Shown here: piece by piece, positions 41,066 through 52,600 of the stretch | Position numbering within the stretch: position 1 is the first letter of the stretch | Layout: each line of letters opens with the position of its first letter | Source of the DNA: Yersinia thracica | GTDB lineage: Bacteria > Pseudomonadota > Gammaproteobacteria > Enterobacterales > Enterobacteriaceae | Direction of reading: 5' to 3' | Assembly (NCBI RefSeq): GCF_902170565.1 | Contig: NZ_CABHXX010000136.1 | Location: 1 to 64,000, forward strand | DNA length: 64,000 nucleotides | Made by a program: the position numbers and the translations under genes | Notes under the pieces: model-generated | What the model saw: only the letters and a program-made list of their open reading frames with translations | What the model was told of the DNA's origin: nothing | Databases searched by the model: none

Positions 41066-41536
41066 ATGAATATTGAAATATGCCAAATGGCTCGGTTTAT
41101 TCCTGAGGTTGTTACATTAATTAATCAATTAGATGCGTATCAATCTGCACTCTACCCCGCAGAAAACAATCATGCGGAACCTATAGAGTATTTGGCTCAG
41201 ATAAAAACATATATTTATGTCGCTAAATGGGACGATCGCATTGTTAGATGCGCGATTCTGGTACTACCAAGGGATAGCGCCCCTGAAGTTAAACGCGTTT
41301 TTGTCACGCCAGATTGTCGAGGTCATGGCATTGCATCTTTGCTGATGGCAGCTTTGATTGACAAAGCTAATGTTTTAAAACTAAAGGAAATTCACCTTGA
41401 GACGGGAGTGCTCCAACCTGAAGCGATAAGCTTATATCAACAGCTAGGTTTTGAATTGACTGCTCAATTCGGCCATGATGCCTATGACCCATTGAGTGTA
41501 TTAATAGTGAAAAATTATATCCCAACCGCTAAGTAA
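41066..41536 (+). CDS. GNAT-family N-acetyltransferase
   Basis: This 156-residue protein has the GNAT acetyl-CoA-binding motif A: VKRVFVTPDCRGHGIASLLMAAL near residue 83, with the R/Q-x-x-G-x-G/A signature CRGHGI. It is followed by LKEIHLETGVLQPEAISLYQQLGF typical of motif B. The acceptor substrate is unknown. The ATG chosen begins MNIEICQMARF, the usual compact GNAT N-terminus. The frame stays open for 40 codons upstream, but that stretch is hydrophobic and unlike the family. It has no counterpart at this position in E. coli. Confidence 0.85.
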   Translation: MNIEICQMARFIPEVVTLINQLDAYQSALYPAENNHAEPIEYLAQIKTYIYVAKWDDRIVRCAILVLPRDSAPEVKRVFVTPDCRGHGIASLLMAALIDKANVLKLKEIHLETGVLQPEAISLYQQLGFELTAQFGHDAYDPLSVLIVKNYIPTAK

Positions 41537-41624
41537 AACATAAGAAACATATATGAAGAATATACAACTAATACATTAACTATATTCTTTTAATTTTATT
41601 ATCATCAACAGCAGATAAAAAGCA

Positions 41625-41651
41625 AAATAGCCACCTGAATGGTAGCTATTT
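41625..41651. terminator. Bidirectional terminator between the GNAT gene and the minus-strand small RNA
   Basis: AAATAGCCACC (41625-41635) pairs with GGTAGCTATTT (41641-41651) with one mismatch around TGAAT. On the minus strand it is followed by TTTTGCTTTTT, a good U-tract. On the plus strand it lies 89 bp after the GNAT stop. Confidence 0.75.
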
Positions 41652-41837
41652 AGAGTTAATATTCAGGATCACGCGCTCAAAAGGCGAAATATCATCGGAT
41701 AGAAACAAACACGAGAAACAGGTCATGCACATGGCATTGTTACTTGGCGGTCTGTCTGCAATGATTTCAAAACCATTACCTATGAACCGAATTTCGTCCA
41801 GAATATTATGAAGACTTACGGATTAATAATGAAATTA

Positions 41838-41909
41838 TTAACCGTTAATGGTACCGAATGAGACATTCATTTTTTCGAACATTGCGATAACTTTGTTAAT
41901 CAGTTTCAT
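41838..41909 (-). CDS. Putative 23-residue small protein
   Basis: The frame reads MKLINKVIAMFEKMNVSF followed by GTING and two consecutive TAA codons. GGAG lies 7 bases before the ATG, which is the right spacing. The peptide is short and amphipathic, with Lys residues spaced among Ile, Val, Met and Phe, as in small membrane-associated proteins such as AzuC, which starts MKLRKILKSMF in E. coli. That resemblance covers only the first dozen residues and may be chance. I do not know its function. Confidence 0.45.
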   Translation of the reverse strand: MKLINKVIAMFEKMNVSFGTING

Positions 41910-41938
41910 GGCTAGCTCCAGTCATATCTTTATTTTTA

Positions 41939-41954
41939 TGTGATACACATCACA
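41939..41954. promoter_or_regulatory. CRP site 1 (perfect consensus)
   Basis: TGTGATACACATCACA has all ten defined positions of the CRP consensus TGTGAnnnnnnTCACA. Its centre is 41946.5, just at or downstream of the predicted minus-strand start point, where bound CRP would be expected to repress. Confidence 0.8.
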
Positions 41955-41980
41955 GTTGCAAAGTTAATCCAAAATGAAAC
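41955..41980. promoter_or_regulatory. CytR-like inverted octamer pair between the CRP sites
   Basis: GTTGCAAA (41955-41962) and AATGAAAC (41973-41980) resemble the CytR half-site GTTGCATT and its complement, each with two mismatches or fewer, spaced by 10 bp. CytR binds such octamers between two CRP dimers at deo and other promoters. This is a candidate based on architecture. Confidence 0.35.
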
Positions 41981-41996
41981 GCCGGTCAAGTATTTT

Positions 41997-42012
41997 TGTG
42001 AGATAAATCACA
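41997..42012. promoter_or_regulatory. CRP site 2 (perfect consensus)
   Basis: TGTGAGATAAATCACA matches all ten defined CRP positions. Its centre is 42004.5, 58 bp from site 1. It lies about 50 bp upstream of the predicted minus-strand start and about 85 bp upstream of the predicted ychJ start, so it could act on either. Confidence 0.8.
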
Positions 42013-42053
42013 AAACTTCTCATTGCACTCTGTCTCTTACTCGACTACCAGCT

Positions 42054-42082
42054 TTGAACCTCAACACATGATTAGGTAAGAT
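42054..42082 (+). promoter_or_regulatory. Probable ychJ promoter
   Basis: TTGAAC (42054-42059) is separated by 17 bp from TAAGAT (42077-42082). It lies about 100 bp upstream of the ychJ start codon. Confidence 0.6.
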
Positions 42083-42179
42083 AGCCCCCTATTCGCAACA
42101 ACTCGACTTTGTTTGTGTTGATCTGCCGTTAACGAGTCACTCGCGCTGATCACGGCATATTGATTATTTGGGAGATATT

Positions 42180-42677
42180 TTGTCAGAACAGTGTCCTTGC
42201 GGCAGTACACTTGAATATCAAGAATGTTGTGCACCTTATATTCTAGGTACTCAGGCTGCGGTTAAACCGGCAGTATTGATGCGTTCCCGCTATAGCGCCT
42301 ATGTGAAAAAGAATGTGGATTATCTGGTCAATACTTGGCATCCCGACTGCAATGCGCAAGAATGGCGTGATGGAATCATTCAAAGTTTTAGTCATACGAC
42401 ATGGCACGGATTAACAGTCGTTGCTGAAATCGAGAGTGATCGTGATGATGAGGCATTTGTTGAGTTTATCGCCCGTTTTTCTGATACAACCAGTACGGAT
42501 ACAACCGGTGTTACTAATACAAATAGTACCCAGATAAGTTCCATTCATGAACGTTCTCGCTTCCTTCGCATAAATGAACACTGGTACTATATTGACGGAA
42601 TCCGGCCATCTGTGGGTAGAAATGATGCATGCCCTTGTGGCTCGGGGAAAAAATATAAGAAATGCTGCGGGCGCTAA
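42180..42677 (+). CDS. ychJ: YchJ, SEC-C motif protein
   Basis: This 165-residue protein has two SEC-C zinc-binding motifs, one at the N-terminus ([13 protein letters not shown]) and one at the C-terminus ([14 protein letters not shown]), the same motif as the SecA C-terminus. The middle carries the conserved [20 protein letters not shown] segment of the UPF0225 family. The start is a TTG preceded by GGGAG at good spacing; a TTG four codons earlier overlaps that site and is rejected. Function is unknown. It lies upstream of purU as in E. coli. Confidence 0.93.
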   Translation: MSEQCPCGSTLEYQECCAPYILGTQAAVKPAVLMRSRYSAYVKKNVDYLVNTWHPDCNAQEWRDGIIQSFSHTTWHGLTVVAEIESDRDDEAFVEFIARFSDTTSTDTTGVTNTNSTQISSIHERSRFLRINEHWYYIDGIRPSVGRNDACPCGSGKKYKKCCGR

Positions 42678-42758
42678 CGGTAAGATCGTTCTCTTATTGG
42701 CCGTAACATCAAACATTTACATAACATCAAGTCATGTTAAGACAGGATTTACCACCTT

Positions 42759-43607
42759 ATGCCACACCAGAATGTACAAAAGAAAGTGTTACGCACCATT
42801 TGCCCTGATGCCAAAGGTTTAATCGCAAAAATCACTAATATTTGCTACAAACATCAACTGAATATCGTGCAAAATAATGAATTCGTCGACCATCTGACGG
42901 GTCGCTTTTTCATGCGTACAGAGCTTGAGGGTATTTTTAACGATACCACCTTACTCGCTGATCTGGACGATGCATTACCGGAAGGGACTAACCGCGAACT
43001 GCATACTGCTGGGCGTCGTCGCATTGTCATTATGGTCACCAAAGAGGCACATTGCCTGGGTGACTTATTAATGAAAAGCGCCTACGGCGGTCTGGATGTT
43101 GAGATTGCCGCCGTCATTGGTAACCACAATGAACTACAGCATTTAGTCGAGCGTTTTGATATTCCATTCCATCTTATTAGCCATGAAGGTTTGACCCGTG
43201 ACCAACATGATCAACTGTTGATTGAACAAATAAAACAATACGAGCCAGATTATGTTGTATTGGCAAAATATATGCGCGTGTTGACGCCAGCTTTTGTAAA
43301 GTGCTTCTCATATCAGATTATTAATATTCACCACTCTTTCTTACCTGCCTTTATTGGTGCGCGTCCTTATCATCAAGCTTACGAGCGAGGAGTGAAAATC
43401 ATTGGCGCTACAGCGCATTATGTCAATGACAGCCTGGATGAAGGCCCAATTATTATGCAGGATGTGATTCATGTTGATCACTCATATACTGCTGAAGATA
43501 TGATGCGTGCCGGGCGTGATGTCGAGAAAAATGTACTCAGCCGGGCGCTCTATCGTGTATTAGCACAGCGAGTTTTTGTTTACGGTAACCGAACTGTTAT
43601 TTTGTAA
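42759..43607 (+). CDS. purU: Formyltetrahydrofolate deformylase
   Basis: PurU hydrolyses 10-formyl-THF to formate and THF. This supplies formate for PurT-dependent purine synthesis and balances one-carbon folates. The 282-residue protein has an N-terminal ACT regulatory domain (VLRTICPDAKGLIAKITNIC) and a C-terminal formyltransferase-fold domain with NIHHSFLPAFIGARPYHQA and GATAHYVNDSLDEGPII. These contain the catalytic Asn/His/Asp residues. It closely matches E. coli PurU. A tRNA-Tyr promoter begins 87 bp downstream. Confidence 0.97.
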   Translation: MPHQNVQKKVLRTICPDAKGLIAKITNICYKHQLNIVQNNEFVDHLTGRFFMRTELEGIFNDTTLLADLDDALPEGTNRELHTAGRRRIVIMVTKEAHCLGDLLMKSAYGGLDVEIAAVIGNHNELQHLVERFDIPFHLISHEGLTRDQHDQLLIEQIKQYEPDYVVLAKYMRVLTPAFVKCFSYQIINIHHSFLPAFIGARPYHQAYERGVKIIGATAHYVNDSLDEGPIIMQDVIHVDHSYTAEDMMRAGRDVEKNVLSRALYRVLAQRVFVYGNRTVIL

Positions 43608-43625
43608 ATACACAATAAATCGATA

Positions 43626-43661
43626 TTTTTTGTCCATATAATCATCGTCACGGACAAAAAA
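43626..43661. repeat. Inverted repeat upstream of the tRNA promoter
   Basis: TTTTTTGTCC (43626-43635) and GGACAAAAAA (43652-43661) are exact complements around a 16-nt loop. The repeat lies about 35-70 bp upstream of the -35 box, where Fis sites and an UP element occur at E. coli tyrT. It could also be a weak purU terminator. Confidence 0.45.
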
Positions 43662-43694
43662 ACACCGAACGAATTATTTTTTTCATTTCAAGTC

Positions 43695-43732
43695 TTTACA
43701 GGGGCGCTTCATTTGATATGATGCGCCCCGCT
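43695..43732 (+). promoter_or_regulatory. tyrT-type stringent promoter
   Basis: TTTACA (43695-43700), 16 bp, then TATGAT (43717-43722) and the GC-rich discriminator GCGCCCCGC. This is nearly identical to the E. coli tyrT promoter, including CATTTGATATGATGCGCC, and is the classical ppGpp-inhibited design. It would drive tRNA-Tyr and, by read-through, tRNA-Gly, tRNA-Thr and tuf. Confidence 0.92.
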
Positions 43733-43766
43733 TACCAAGACAGTGTTGTTAAGCAGATAGGCCAGT

Positions 43767-43851
<85 letters not shown>

Positions 43852-43910
43852 TATTTAACCTTGAGTCTCAGGGTGATTCAGAAGACCGAACTCCCAATCA
43901 ACACTCAAGG

Positions 43911-43927
43911 CGAGAGCAACGCTCTCG
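43911..43927 (+). repeat. Hairpin in the tRNA-Tyr/tRNA-Gly spacer
   Basis: CGAGAGC and GCTCTCG are exact complements around the loop AAC in the 148-nt spacer. No T-run follows, so it is more likely a processing structure than a terminator. Confidence 0.5.
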
Positions 43928-43999
43928 ATGAAGAGTGAAGTGGCCAAGCCCTTCCTTTCAAGTTTCTGCAGATTAAGTCAGGTAGCCGAGTTCTAAGAT

Positions 44000-44074
<75 letters not shown>

Positions 44075-44080
44075 AGATGT

Positions 44081-44156
44081 GCTGATATGGCTCAGTTGGT
44101 AGAGCGCACCCTTGGTAAGGGTGAGGTCGGCAGTTCGAATCTGCCTATCAGCACCA
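44081..44156 (+). tRNA. tRNA-Thr (anticodon GGT)
   Basis: This 76-nt cloverleaf starts GCTGATATGG and ends with encoded CCA, with anticodon GGT at 44114-44116. It corresponds to E. coli thrT, six bases after tRNA-Gly and 108 bp before tuf. Confidence 0.97.
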
Positions 44157-44231
44157 CTTCTCATTTTCTCGTCCCCTGATTTTCTTTCTGTGTTATGGAT
44201 TCAGCAAGCATGCGCTTGGTTGATGTGGTGA

Positions 44232-45449
<1,218 letters not shown>

Positions 45450-45469
45450 GATTTGACGCGACATGTGAT

Positions 45470-45495
45470 AAAAGGGCATCATTTGATGCCCTTTT
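45470..45495 (+). terminator. tuf terminator
   Basis: AAAGGGCATC (45471-45480) pairs with GATGCCCTTT (45485-45494) around a 4-nt loop, followed by TTT. Confidence 0.9.
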
Positions 45496-45688
45496 TATAC
45501 GTTGTCATACTAGAACCTATCTCATCAGCGGTTTTTTCATCATAATTACTGGTGAGATGGGCTCTGGAAGTACGGCGAATAGTGCTGAGTGGTGCCGATT
45601 AGAGAATTTCTAGCGCATCCTTCGGCTTGGTTTGCTTTGCGGTGCGAAGCAAAGTTGTTTGTTCTGAATCATAGTGACAGGTTGGTTT

Positions 45689-46072
45689 ATGAGTGCGAAT
45701 ACCGAGGCTCCAGGGAGCGGACGCGGCCTGGAAACGGCTAAATGGCTAATCGTTGCTGTATTATTAGTTGCCGCTATTGTTGGTAATTATTATTACCGTG
45801 ATTTCAGCCTGCCGCTGCGCGCGTTGGCAGTTGTAGTAATTATCGCTGTTGCTGGTGCTGTTGCGCTGATGACGGCAAAAGGTAAAGCCACTGTTGCGTT
45901 TGCTCGTGAAGCACGCACGGAAGTGCGTAAAGTGATTTGGCCTACCCGTCAGGAAACTCTGCACACAACGTTAATCGTTGCTGCGGTAACTGCTGTAATG
46001 TCACTGATTCTATGGGGGCTGGATGGTATTCTGGTCCGCCTGGTATCATTTATTACTGGCCTGAGGTTCTAA
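45689..46072 (+). CDS. secE: Preprotein translocase subunit SecE
   Basis: SecE is an essential membrane subunit that clamps the SecY channel. The 127-residue protein has three membrane spans as in E. coli: [36 protein letters not shown], and a C-terminal span after the conserved amphipathic [18 protein letters not shown]. The ATG giving MSANTEAPG matches E. coli. nusG begins one base after the stop. Confidence 0.97.
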   Translation: MSANTEAPGSGRGLETAKWLIVAVLLVAAIVGNYYYRDFSLPLRALAVVVIIAVAGAVALMTAKGKATVAFAREARTEVRKVIWPTRQETLHTTLIVAAVTAVMSLILWGLDGILVRLVSFITGLRF

Positions 46073-46073
46073 G

Positions 46074-46619
46074 ATGTCTGAAGCACCCAAAAAGCGTTGG
46101 TACGTCGTTCAGGCGTTTTCCGGTTTTGAAGGCCGCGTAGCTCAATCGCTGCGTGAGCATATCAAGTTAAATGACATGGAAGAGCTGTTTGGCGAAGTCA
46201 TGGTCCCAACGGAAGAAGTCGTCGAAATTCGTGGCGGTCAACGTCGTAAAAGTGAACGTAAATTCTTCCCAGGCTATGTACTGGTTCAGATGGTGATGGA
46301 AGATGCCAGCTGGCACTTAGTGCGTAGCGTGCCACGTGTAATGGGCTTTATCGGTGGTACATCCGATCGCCCGGCACCAATCAGTGATAAAGAAGTTGAT
46401 GCGATTATGAATCGCCTTCAACAAGTGGGTGATAAACCACGTCCTAAAACACTGTTTGAACCAGGTGAACTGGTACGTGTTAGCGATGGTCCGTTCGCAG
46501 ACTTTAACGGTGTCGTTGAAGAAGTGGACTATGAAAAGAGTCGCTTGAAAGTGTCTGTTTCCATCTTTGGCCGTGCAACACCGGTCGAACTGGATTTCAG
46601 CCAGGTAGAAAAAGGCTGA
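46074..46619 (+). CDS. nusG: Transcription termination/antitermination factor NusG
   Basis: NusG binds RNA polymerase and links it to Rho or to the ribosomal protein S10. The 181-residue protein has the NGN domain ([20 protein letters not shown], then [10 protein letters not shown]) and the C-terminal KOW motif ([21 protein letters not shown]). It is complete and coupled to secE by a one-base gap. Confidence 0.98.
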   Translation: MSEAPKKRWYVVQAFSGFEGRVAQSLREHIKLNDMEELFGEVMVPTEEVVEIRGGQRRKSERKFFPGYVLVQMVMEDASWHLVRSVPRVMGFIGGTSDRPAPISDKEVDAIMNRLQQVGDKPRPKTLFEPGELVRVSDGPFADFNGVVEEVDYEKSRLKVSVSIFGRATPVELDFSQVEKG

Positions 46620-46651
46620 TTCATTTTTCACCATTGGTTGAAATTTGAGTC

Positions 46652-46680
46652 TTGTCTTAGGCGCGAAATTACAATATAAT
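46652..46680 (+). promoter_or_regulatory. Promoter of the rplKA(JL-rpoBC) unit
   Basis: TTGTCT (46652-46657), a 17-bp spacer, then TATAAT (46675-46680) with discriminator TTCGCGCC. It lies between nusG and rplK, where the E. coli L11 promoter lies. It is embedded in a perfect 13-bp inverted repeat (46660-46672 with 46677-46689) followed by TTTGTTTTT, which looks like the secE-nusG terminator. Confidence 0.8.
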
Positions 46681-46762
46681 TTCGCGCCTTTTGTTTTTAG
46701 ATGTCTTGCTTTTTGTCATGCGTGGCAATTTATTTCATAGTAAATAATAGCGGGACAAAACA

Positions 46763-46796
46763 CGGGGAGCCTCGAACGCGAGGCGATATTACCCAA
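46763..46796 (+). promoter_or_regulatory. Ribosomal protein L1 translational operator in the rplK leader
   Basis: GGGGAGCCTCG then CGAGGCGATATTACCC forms a stem (46769-46774 with 46779-46784) with flanking elements like the L1-binding site of 23S rRNA and of the E. coli L11 leader. Excess L1 would repress rplK-rplA translation. Confidence 0.65.
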
Positions 46797-46812
46797 ATCG
46801 AGGAAATCGTAA

Positions 46813-47241
<429 letters not shown>

Positions 47242-47244
47242 TAA

Positions 47245-47949
<705 letters not shown>

Positions 47950-48065
47950 TCACTATTTGCTTTTATCGCTTTACGTGGACGTAAGGTTTGTCTAGAATCT
48001 TACGCCCATGCTTCTGTTGATGGCTTATTTGTTAATGACAAATGTGCAATCGGTAGAAAACAGAA

Positions 48066-48325
48066 TTTTCGGTTGGAGCTTGGCCTTATCCAAGCCTCCG
48101 TCCAAGACCGCAGGTGTGTTGCGAAGCACTTAATTTCCTGCGTAGACGGTGACAGAACCTGAAGAAATTTTTTCTTTCTTTATTTGTTTATAAAGAATGA
48201 TAAAGAATAGTCTTTGCTGGATTCTGCTCACCGTGTTTCAACGCCCGCTCACTGCAATTTTGTTGTGAGTTGGGTGACGTGAGTTCCGGGGAATTAATCC
48301 CCGGTTAATCCAGGAGCAAGAACTA
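48066..48325 (+). promoter_or_regulatory. rplJ leader with L10-(L7/L12)4 binding region
   Basis: GGTTGGAGCTTGGCC, then CCAAGCCTCCGTC, AAGACCGCAGG and CCTGCGTAGACGGTGACAG (48071-48155) correspond almost base for base to the E. coli rplJ leader. There the L10 complex binds a kink-turn and represses rplJ-rplL translation. The whole rplA-rplJ gap is 376 bp. The E. coli L10 promoter also lies in this gap, but I cannot place it surely here. Confidence 0.85.
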
Positions 48326-48829
48326 ATGGCACTAAATCTTCAAGGCAAACAAGCGATTGTTGCTGAAGTTAAAGAAGTAGCCAAAGGTGCGCTGTCTGCG
48401 GTTGTTGCGGATTCTCGTGGCGTTACCGTTGATAAAATGACTGAACTGCGTAAAGCAGGTCGTGAAGCTGGCGTTCACATGCAAGTTGTTCGTAACACCT
48501 TGCTGCGTCGCATTGTTGAAGGCACTCCGTTCGAATGCCTGAAAGACACGTTTGTTGGTCCAACCTTGATTGCATTCTCTTCAGAACACCCGGGCGCAGC
48601 TGCTCGTTTGTTCAAAGCATTTGCTAAAGATAATGCGAAATTTGAGGTTAAAGCAGCAGCCTTTGAAGGCGAGTTAATCCCTGCGGCTCAGATCGACCGC
48701 CTGGCAACTCTGCCAACCTACGAAGAAGCAATCGCACGTCTGATGGGAACCATGAAAGAAGCCGCTGCTGGCAAATTGGTTCGTACATTGGCTGCGCTGC
48801 GTGACCAAAAAGAAGCTGAAGCGGCTTAA
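48326..48829 (+). CDS. rplJ: 50S ribosomal protein L10
   Basis: L10 anchors L7/L12 dimers to the ribosome stalk. The 167-residue protein starts [19 protein letters not shown], two residues longer overall than E. coli L10. It has the conserved [17 protein letters not shown] segment and the C-terminal alanine-rich helix that binds L12. CAGGAGC precedes the ATG. rplL follows 69 bp later. Confidence 0.97.
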   Translation: MALNLQGKQAIVAEVKEVAKGALSAVVADSRGVTVDKMTELRKAGREAGVHMQVVRNTLLRRIVEGTPFECLKDTFVGPTLIAFSSEHPGAAARLFKAFAKDNAKFEVKAAAFEGELIPAAQIDRLATLPTYEEAIARLMGTMKEAAAGKLVRTLAALRDQKEAEAA

Positions 48830-48898
48830 TTCGCCCTCACTTTTTAAGTCATTGCTTTTTAACGTATAAACTATTTCTGTATTTTAGGAACACTTGTT

Positions 48899-49267
48899 AT
48901 GTCAACTATCACTAAAGACCAAATTCTTGAAGGCGTTGCAGCTCTGTCTGTAATGGAAATCGTTGAACTGATCTCTGCTATGGAAGAGAAATTCGGCGTT
49001 TCAGCTGCTGCTGTTGCTGCAGGTCCTGCTGCTGCTGCTGAAGCTGTAGAAGAACAAACTGAATTCAACGTTGTTCTGGCTTCATTCGGCGACAACAAAG
49101 TTGCAGTAATCAAAGCTGTTCGCGGCGCAACTGGCCTGGGCTTGAAAGAAGCTAAAGACCTGGTTGAATCTGCACCTGCAGTTCTGAAAGAAGGCGTGAA
49201 CAAAGACGAAGCTGAAACTCTGAAAAAATCTCTGGAAGAAGCTGGTGCTTCTGTTGAGATCAAGTAA
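48899..49267 (+). CDS. rplL: 50S ribosomal protein L7/L12
   Basis: L7/L12 is the multicopy stalk protein that recruits translational GTPases. The 122 residues show the N-terminal dimerisation domain, the Ala-rich hinge ([15 protein letters not shown] near 40-55), and the C-terminal factor-binding domain with [20 protein letters not shown]. It ends 39 bp before the rplL-rpoB attenuator. Confidence 0.98.
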   Translation: MSTITKDQILEGVAALSVMEIVELISAMEEKFGVSAAAVAAGPAAAAEAVEEQTEFNVVLASFGDNKVAVIKAVRGATGLGLKEAKDLVESAPAVLKEGVNKDEAETLKKSLEEAGASVEIK

Positions 49268-49305
49268 GTTAAGCTTTGAGTTTGCAGCCTAACTTATAGG
49301 CTGAT

Positions 49306-49336
49306 GGCTGGTGACTTTTTAGTCATCAGCCTTTTT
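49306..49336 (+). terminator. rplL-rpoB attenuator
   Basis: GGCTGGTGACT (49306-49316) pairs with AGTCATCAGCC (49321-49331), with one G-U pair, around TTTT, and is followed by TTTTT. In E. coli a terminator at this place stops about four fifths of transcripts and sets the ratio of ribosomal protein to RNA polymerase mRNA. Confidence 0.88.
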
Positions 49337-49610
49337 GCGCTGTAGGGCGTTAGTCGCATTTCACACTGTTTAGCGGCTAACTAACCCCTAATATTCCTTT
49401 CTATTGACGACTTAATATACTGCGTTCTCAGCTACGACCCACTCGGGTAGCTCGGTAGTCAAAGTAACGCGATGAAATGGTTTAAGAGTGATAGAAAAGA
49501 GTATTCCGAGAAGTGTTTCGACTTCTCATTCTAAATAATAGTGTTGCATGACCTGTCCTGGTTTCAGGGCAGACAGAGTGGGTCGACTTTTCAGCGAGCT
49601 GAGGAACCCT

Positions 49611-52600
49611 ATGGTTTACTCCTATACCGAGAAAAAACGTATTCGTAAGGATTTTGGTAAACGTCCACAAGTTTTGGACATACCTTATCTCCTTTCTATC
49701 CAACTTGACTCGTTCCAGAAGTTTATCGAGCAAGATCCTGAAGGACAACACGGTCTGGAAGCAGCATTCCGTTCTGTGTTTCCAATCCAGAGCTACAGCG
49801 GCAATTCGGAGCTGCAATACGTTAGCTACCGTCTTGGTGAGCCAGTATTTGACGTCAAAGAGTGCCAGATCCGTGGTGTGACTTATTCCGCACCGCTGCG
49901 CGTTAAATTGCGCTTGGTAATCTATGAGCGTGAAGCTCCGGAAGGTACGGTCAAAGACATCAAAGAACAAGAAGTCTACATGGGTGAAATTCCACTCATG
50001 ACCGAAAACGGTACCTTTGTCATTAACGGTACTGAGAGGGTTATCGTATCTCAGCTGCACCGTAGTCCTGGCGTATTCTTTGACAGCGATAAGGGTAAAA
50101 CCCATTCCTCGGGTAAAGTGCTGTATAACGCACGTATCATCCCTTACCGCGGTTCATGGTTAGATTTCGAGTTTGACCCGAAAGACAACCTGTTTGTCCG
50201 TATTGACCGTCGTCGTAAGTTGCCGGCAACCATCATTCTGCGTGCATTGAATTTCACCACAACACAGATCCTTGATCTGTTCTTTGACAAAGTGGTCTTT
50301 GAGATTCGTGACAACAAGCTGCAGATGGAATTGGTTCCAGAGCGCTTGCGCGGTGAAACGGCATCCTTTGATATTGAAGCGAATGGCAAAGTTTACGTCG
50401 AGAAAGCGCGTCGTATTACTGCACGTCATATTCGCCAGCTTGAAAAAGACGGTATTGATCGCATCGAAGTTCCGGTTGAATACATTGCCGGTAAAGTGGT
50501 CGCAAAAGACTACATTGATGAGAACACTGGTGAGCTAATCTGTGCAGCCAACATGGAGCTGTCACTGGATTTGCTGGCTAAGTTGAGCCAGTCTGGCCAC
50601 AAGCAAATCGAAACATTGTTCACCAACGACCTGGATCACGGTGCTTATATCTCCGAGACCCTGCGTGTTGACCCAACCAGCGATCGTCTGAGCGCTTTGG
50701 TTGAGATCTACCGCATGATGCGTCCTGGTGAGCCACCAACACGTGAAGCAGCTGAAAATCTGTTTGAGAATCTGTTCTTCTCTGAAGACCGCTACGATTT
50801 GTCTGCGGTTGGCCGGATGAAGTTCAACCGTTCTCTGTTGCGTGACGAGATCGAAGGTTCCGGTATCCTGAGCAAAGAAGACATCACAGAAGTGATGAAG
50901 AAGCTCATCGATATCCGTAACGGTAAAGGCGAAGTGGATGATATCGACCACTTAGGCAACCGTCGTATTCGTTCCGTTGGTGAAATGGCTGAAAACCAGT
51001 TCCGTGTAGGTCTGGTTCGTGTTGAGCGTGCGGTTAAGGAGCGTTTGTCTCTGGGCGACCTCGACACACTGATGCCTCAGGACATGATCAACGCTAAGCC
51101 GATCTCGGCTGCGGTGAAAGAGTTCTTTGGTTCCAGCCAGCTGTCACAATTTATGGACCAGAACAACCCGTTGTCTGAGATTACGCATAAACGCCGTATC
51201 TCTGCATTGGGCCCGGGCGGTTTGACCCGTGAACGTGCTGGCTTTGAAGTTCGAGATGTACACCCGACTCACTATGGTCGCGTATGTCCAATCGAAACGC
51301 CAGAAGGTCCAAACATCGGTCTGATCAACTCCTTGTCCGTGTACGCACAGACCAATGAGTATGGTTTCCTGGAAACACCTTATCGTCGTGTACGTGATGG
51401 TGTAGTGACCGATGAAATTAACTATCTGTCTGCTATTGAAGAAGGCAACTTCGTTATCGCTCAGGCGAACTCCAACTTGGATGATGAAGGTCGCTTCTTG
51501 GAAGACTTGGTCACTTGTCGTAGCAAAGGCGAATCAAGCCTGTTTAGCCGCGATCAAGTTGACTATATGGACGTATCTACCCAGCAGATCGTATCCGTTG
51601 GTGCTTCTCTGATTCCATTCTTGGAACACGATGACGCCAACCGCGCCTTGATGGGTGCAAACATGCAACGTCAGGCGGTTCCTACTCTGCGTGCTGATAA
51701 GCCGTTGGTGGGTACTGGTATGGAACGTGCGGTAGCGGTTGACTCAGGGGTAACCTCTGTAGCCAAGCGTGGCGGTACTGTTCAGTATGTAGATGCATCT
51801 CGTATCGTGATTAAAGTTAACGAAGACGAAATGTATCCGGGCGAAGCAGGTATTGATATTTATAACCTGACCAAATACACCCGTTCTAACCAGAACACCT
51901 GTATCAACCAGATGCCGTGTGTGAATCTGGGTGAGCCAATCGAGCGTGGCGACGTGCTGGCAGATGGCCCATCAACAGACCTGGGCGAACTGGCATTGGG
52001 TCAGAACATGCGCGTAGCCTTCATGCCTTGGAACGGTTACAACTTCGAAGACTCCATCTTGGTCTCCGAGCGCGTGGTGCAAGAAGATCGTTTCACGACT
52101 ATTCACATTCAAGAACTGGCCTGTGTGTCTCGTGACACTAAGCTGGGGCCAGAAGAGATCACTGCTGATATCCCGAATGTCGGTGAAGCTGCACTCTCCA
52201 AACTGGATGAATCCGGTATCGTATATATCGGTGCTGAAGTGACTGGCGGTGATATTCTGGTGGGTAAGGTAACACCTAAAGGTGAAACCCAGCTGACGCC
52301 AGAAGAGAAGCTGTTACGTGCGATCTTCGGTGAGAAAGCGTCTGACGTTAAAGACTCTTCTCTGCGTGTACCAAACGGTGTTTCCGGTACGGTTATCGAC
52401 GTACAAGTCTTTACTCGCGATGGCGTAGAAAAAGACAAACGTGCGTTGGAAATCGAAGAGATGCAACTGAAGCAGGCCAAGAAAGACCTGACTGAAGAAT
52501 TGCAGATCCTGGAAGCAGGCCTGTTTGCACGTATCCATGCAGTACTGGTTTCTGGTGGCATCGAAGCTGACAAGCTGAGCAAATTACCACGTGATCGCTG

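Larger units (their letters stand above)
41618..41954 (-). ncRNA. Candidate CRP-controlled small mRNA/dual-function RNA
   Basis: A minus-strand promoter candidate, TTGACC then 17 bp then TAACTT (41989 down to 41961), would start transcription near 41954. The transcript would run about 335 nt to the intrinsic terminator at 41651-41625. It would carry a 23-codon frame with a ribosome-binding site near its 5' end. Two perfect CRP palindromes bracket the promoter. No known sRNA family is recognised. The transcript is predicted, not demonstrated. Confidence 0.45.

Noticed and set aside
48959..49060. Repeated GCTGCTG-type triplets in rplL
   Set aside because: They encode the normal Ala-rich hinge of L7/L12 and are not a separate repeat element.
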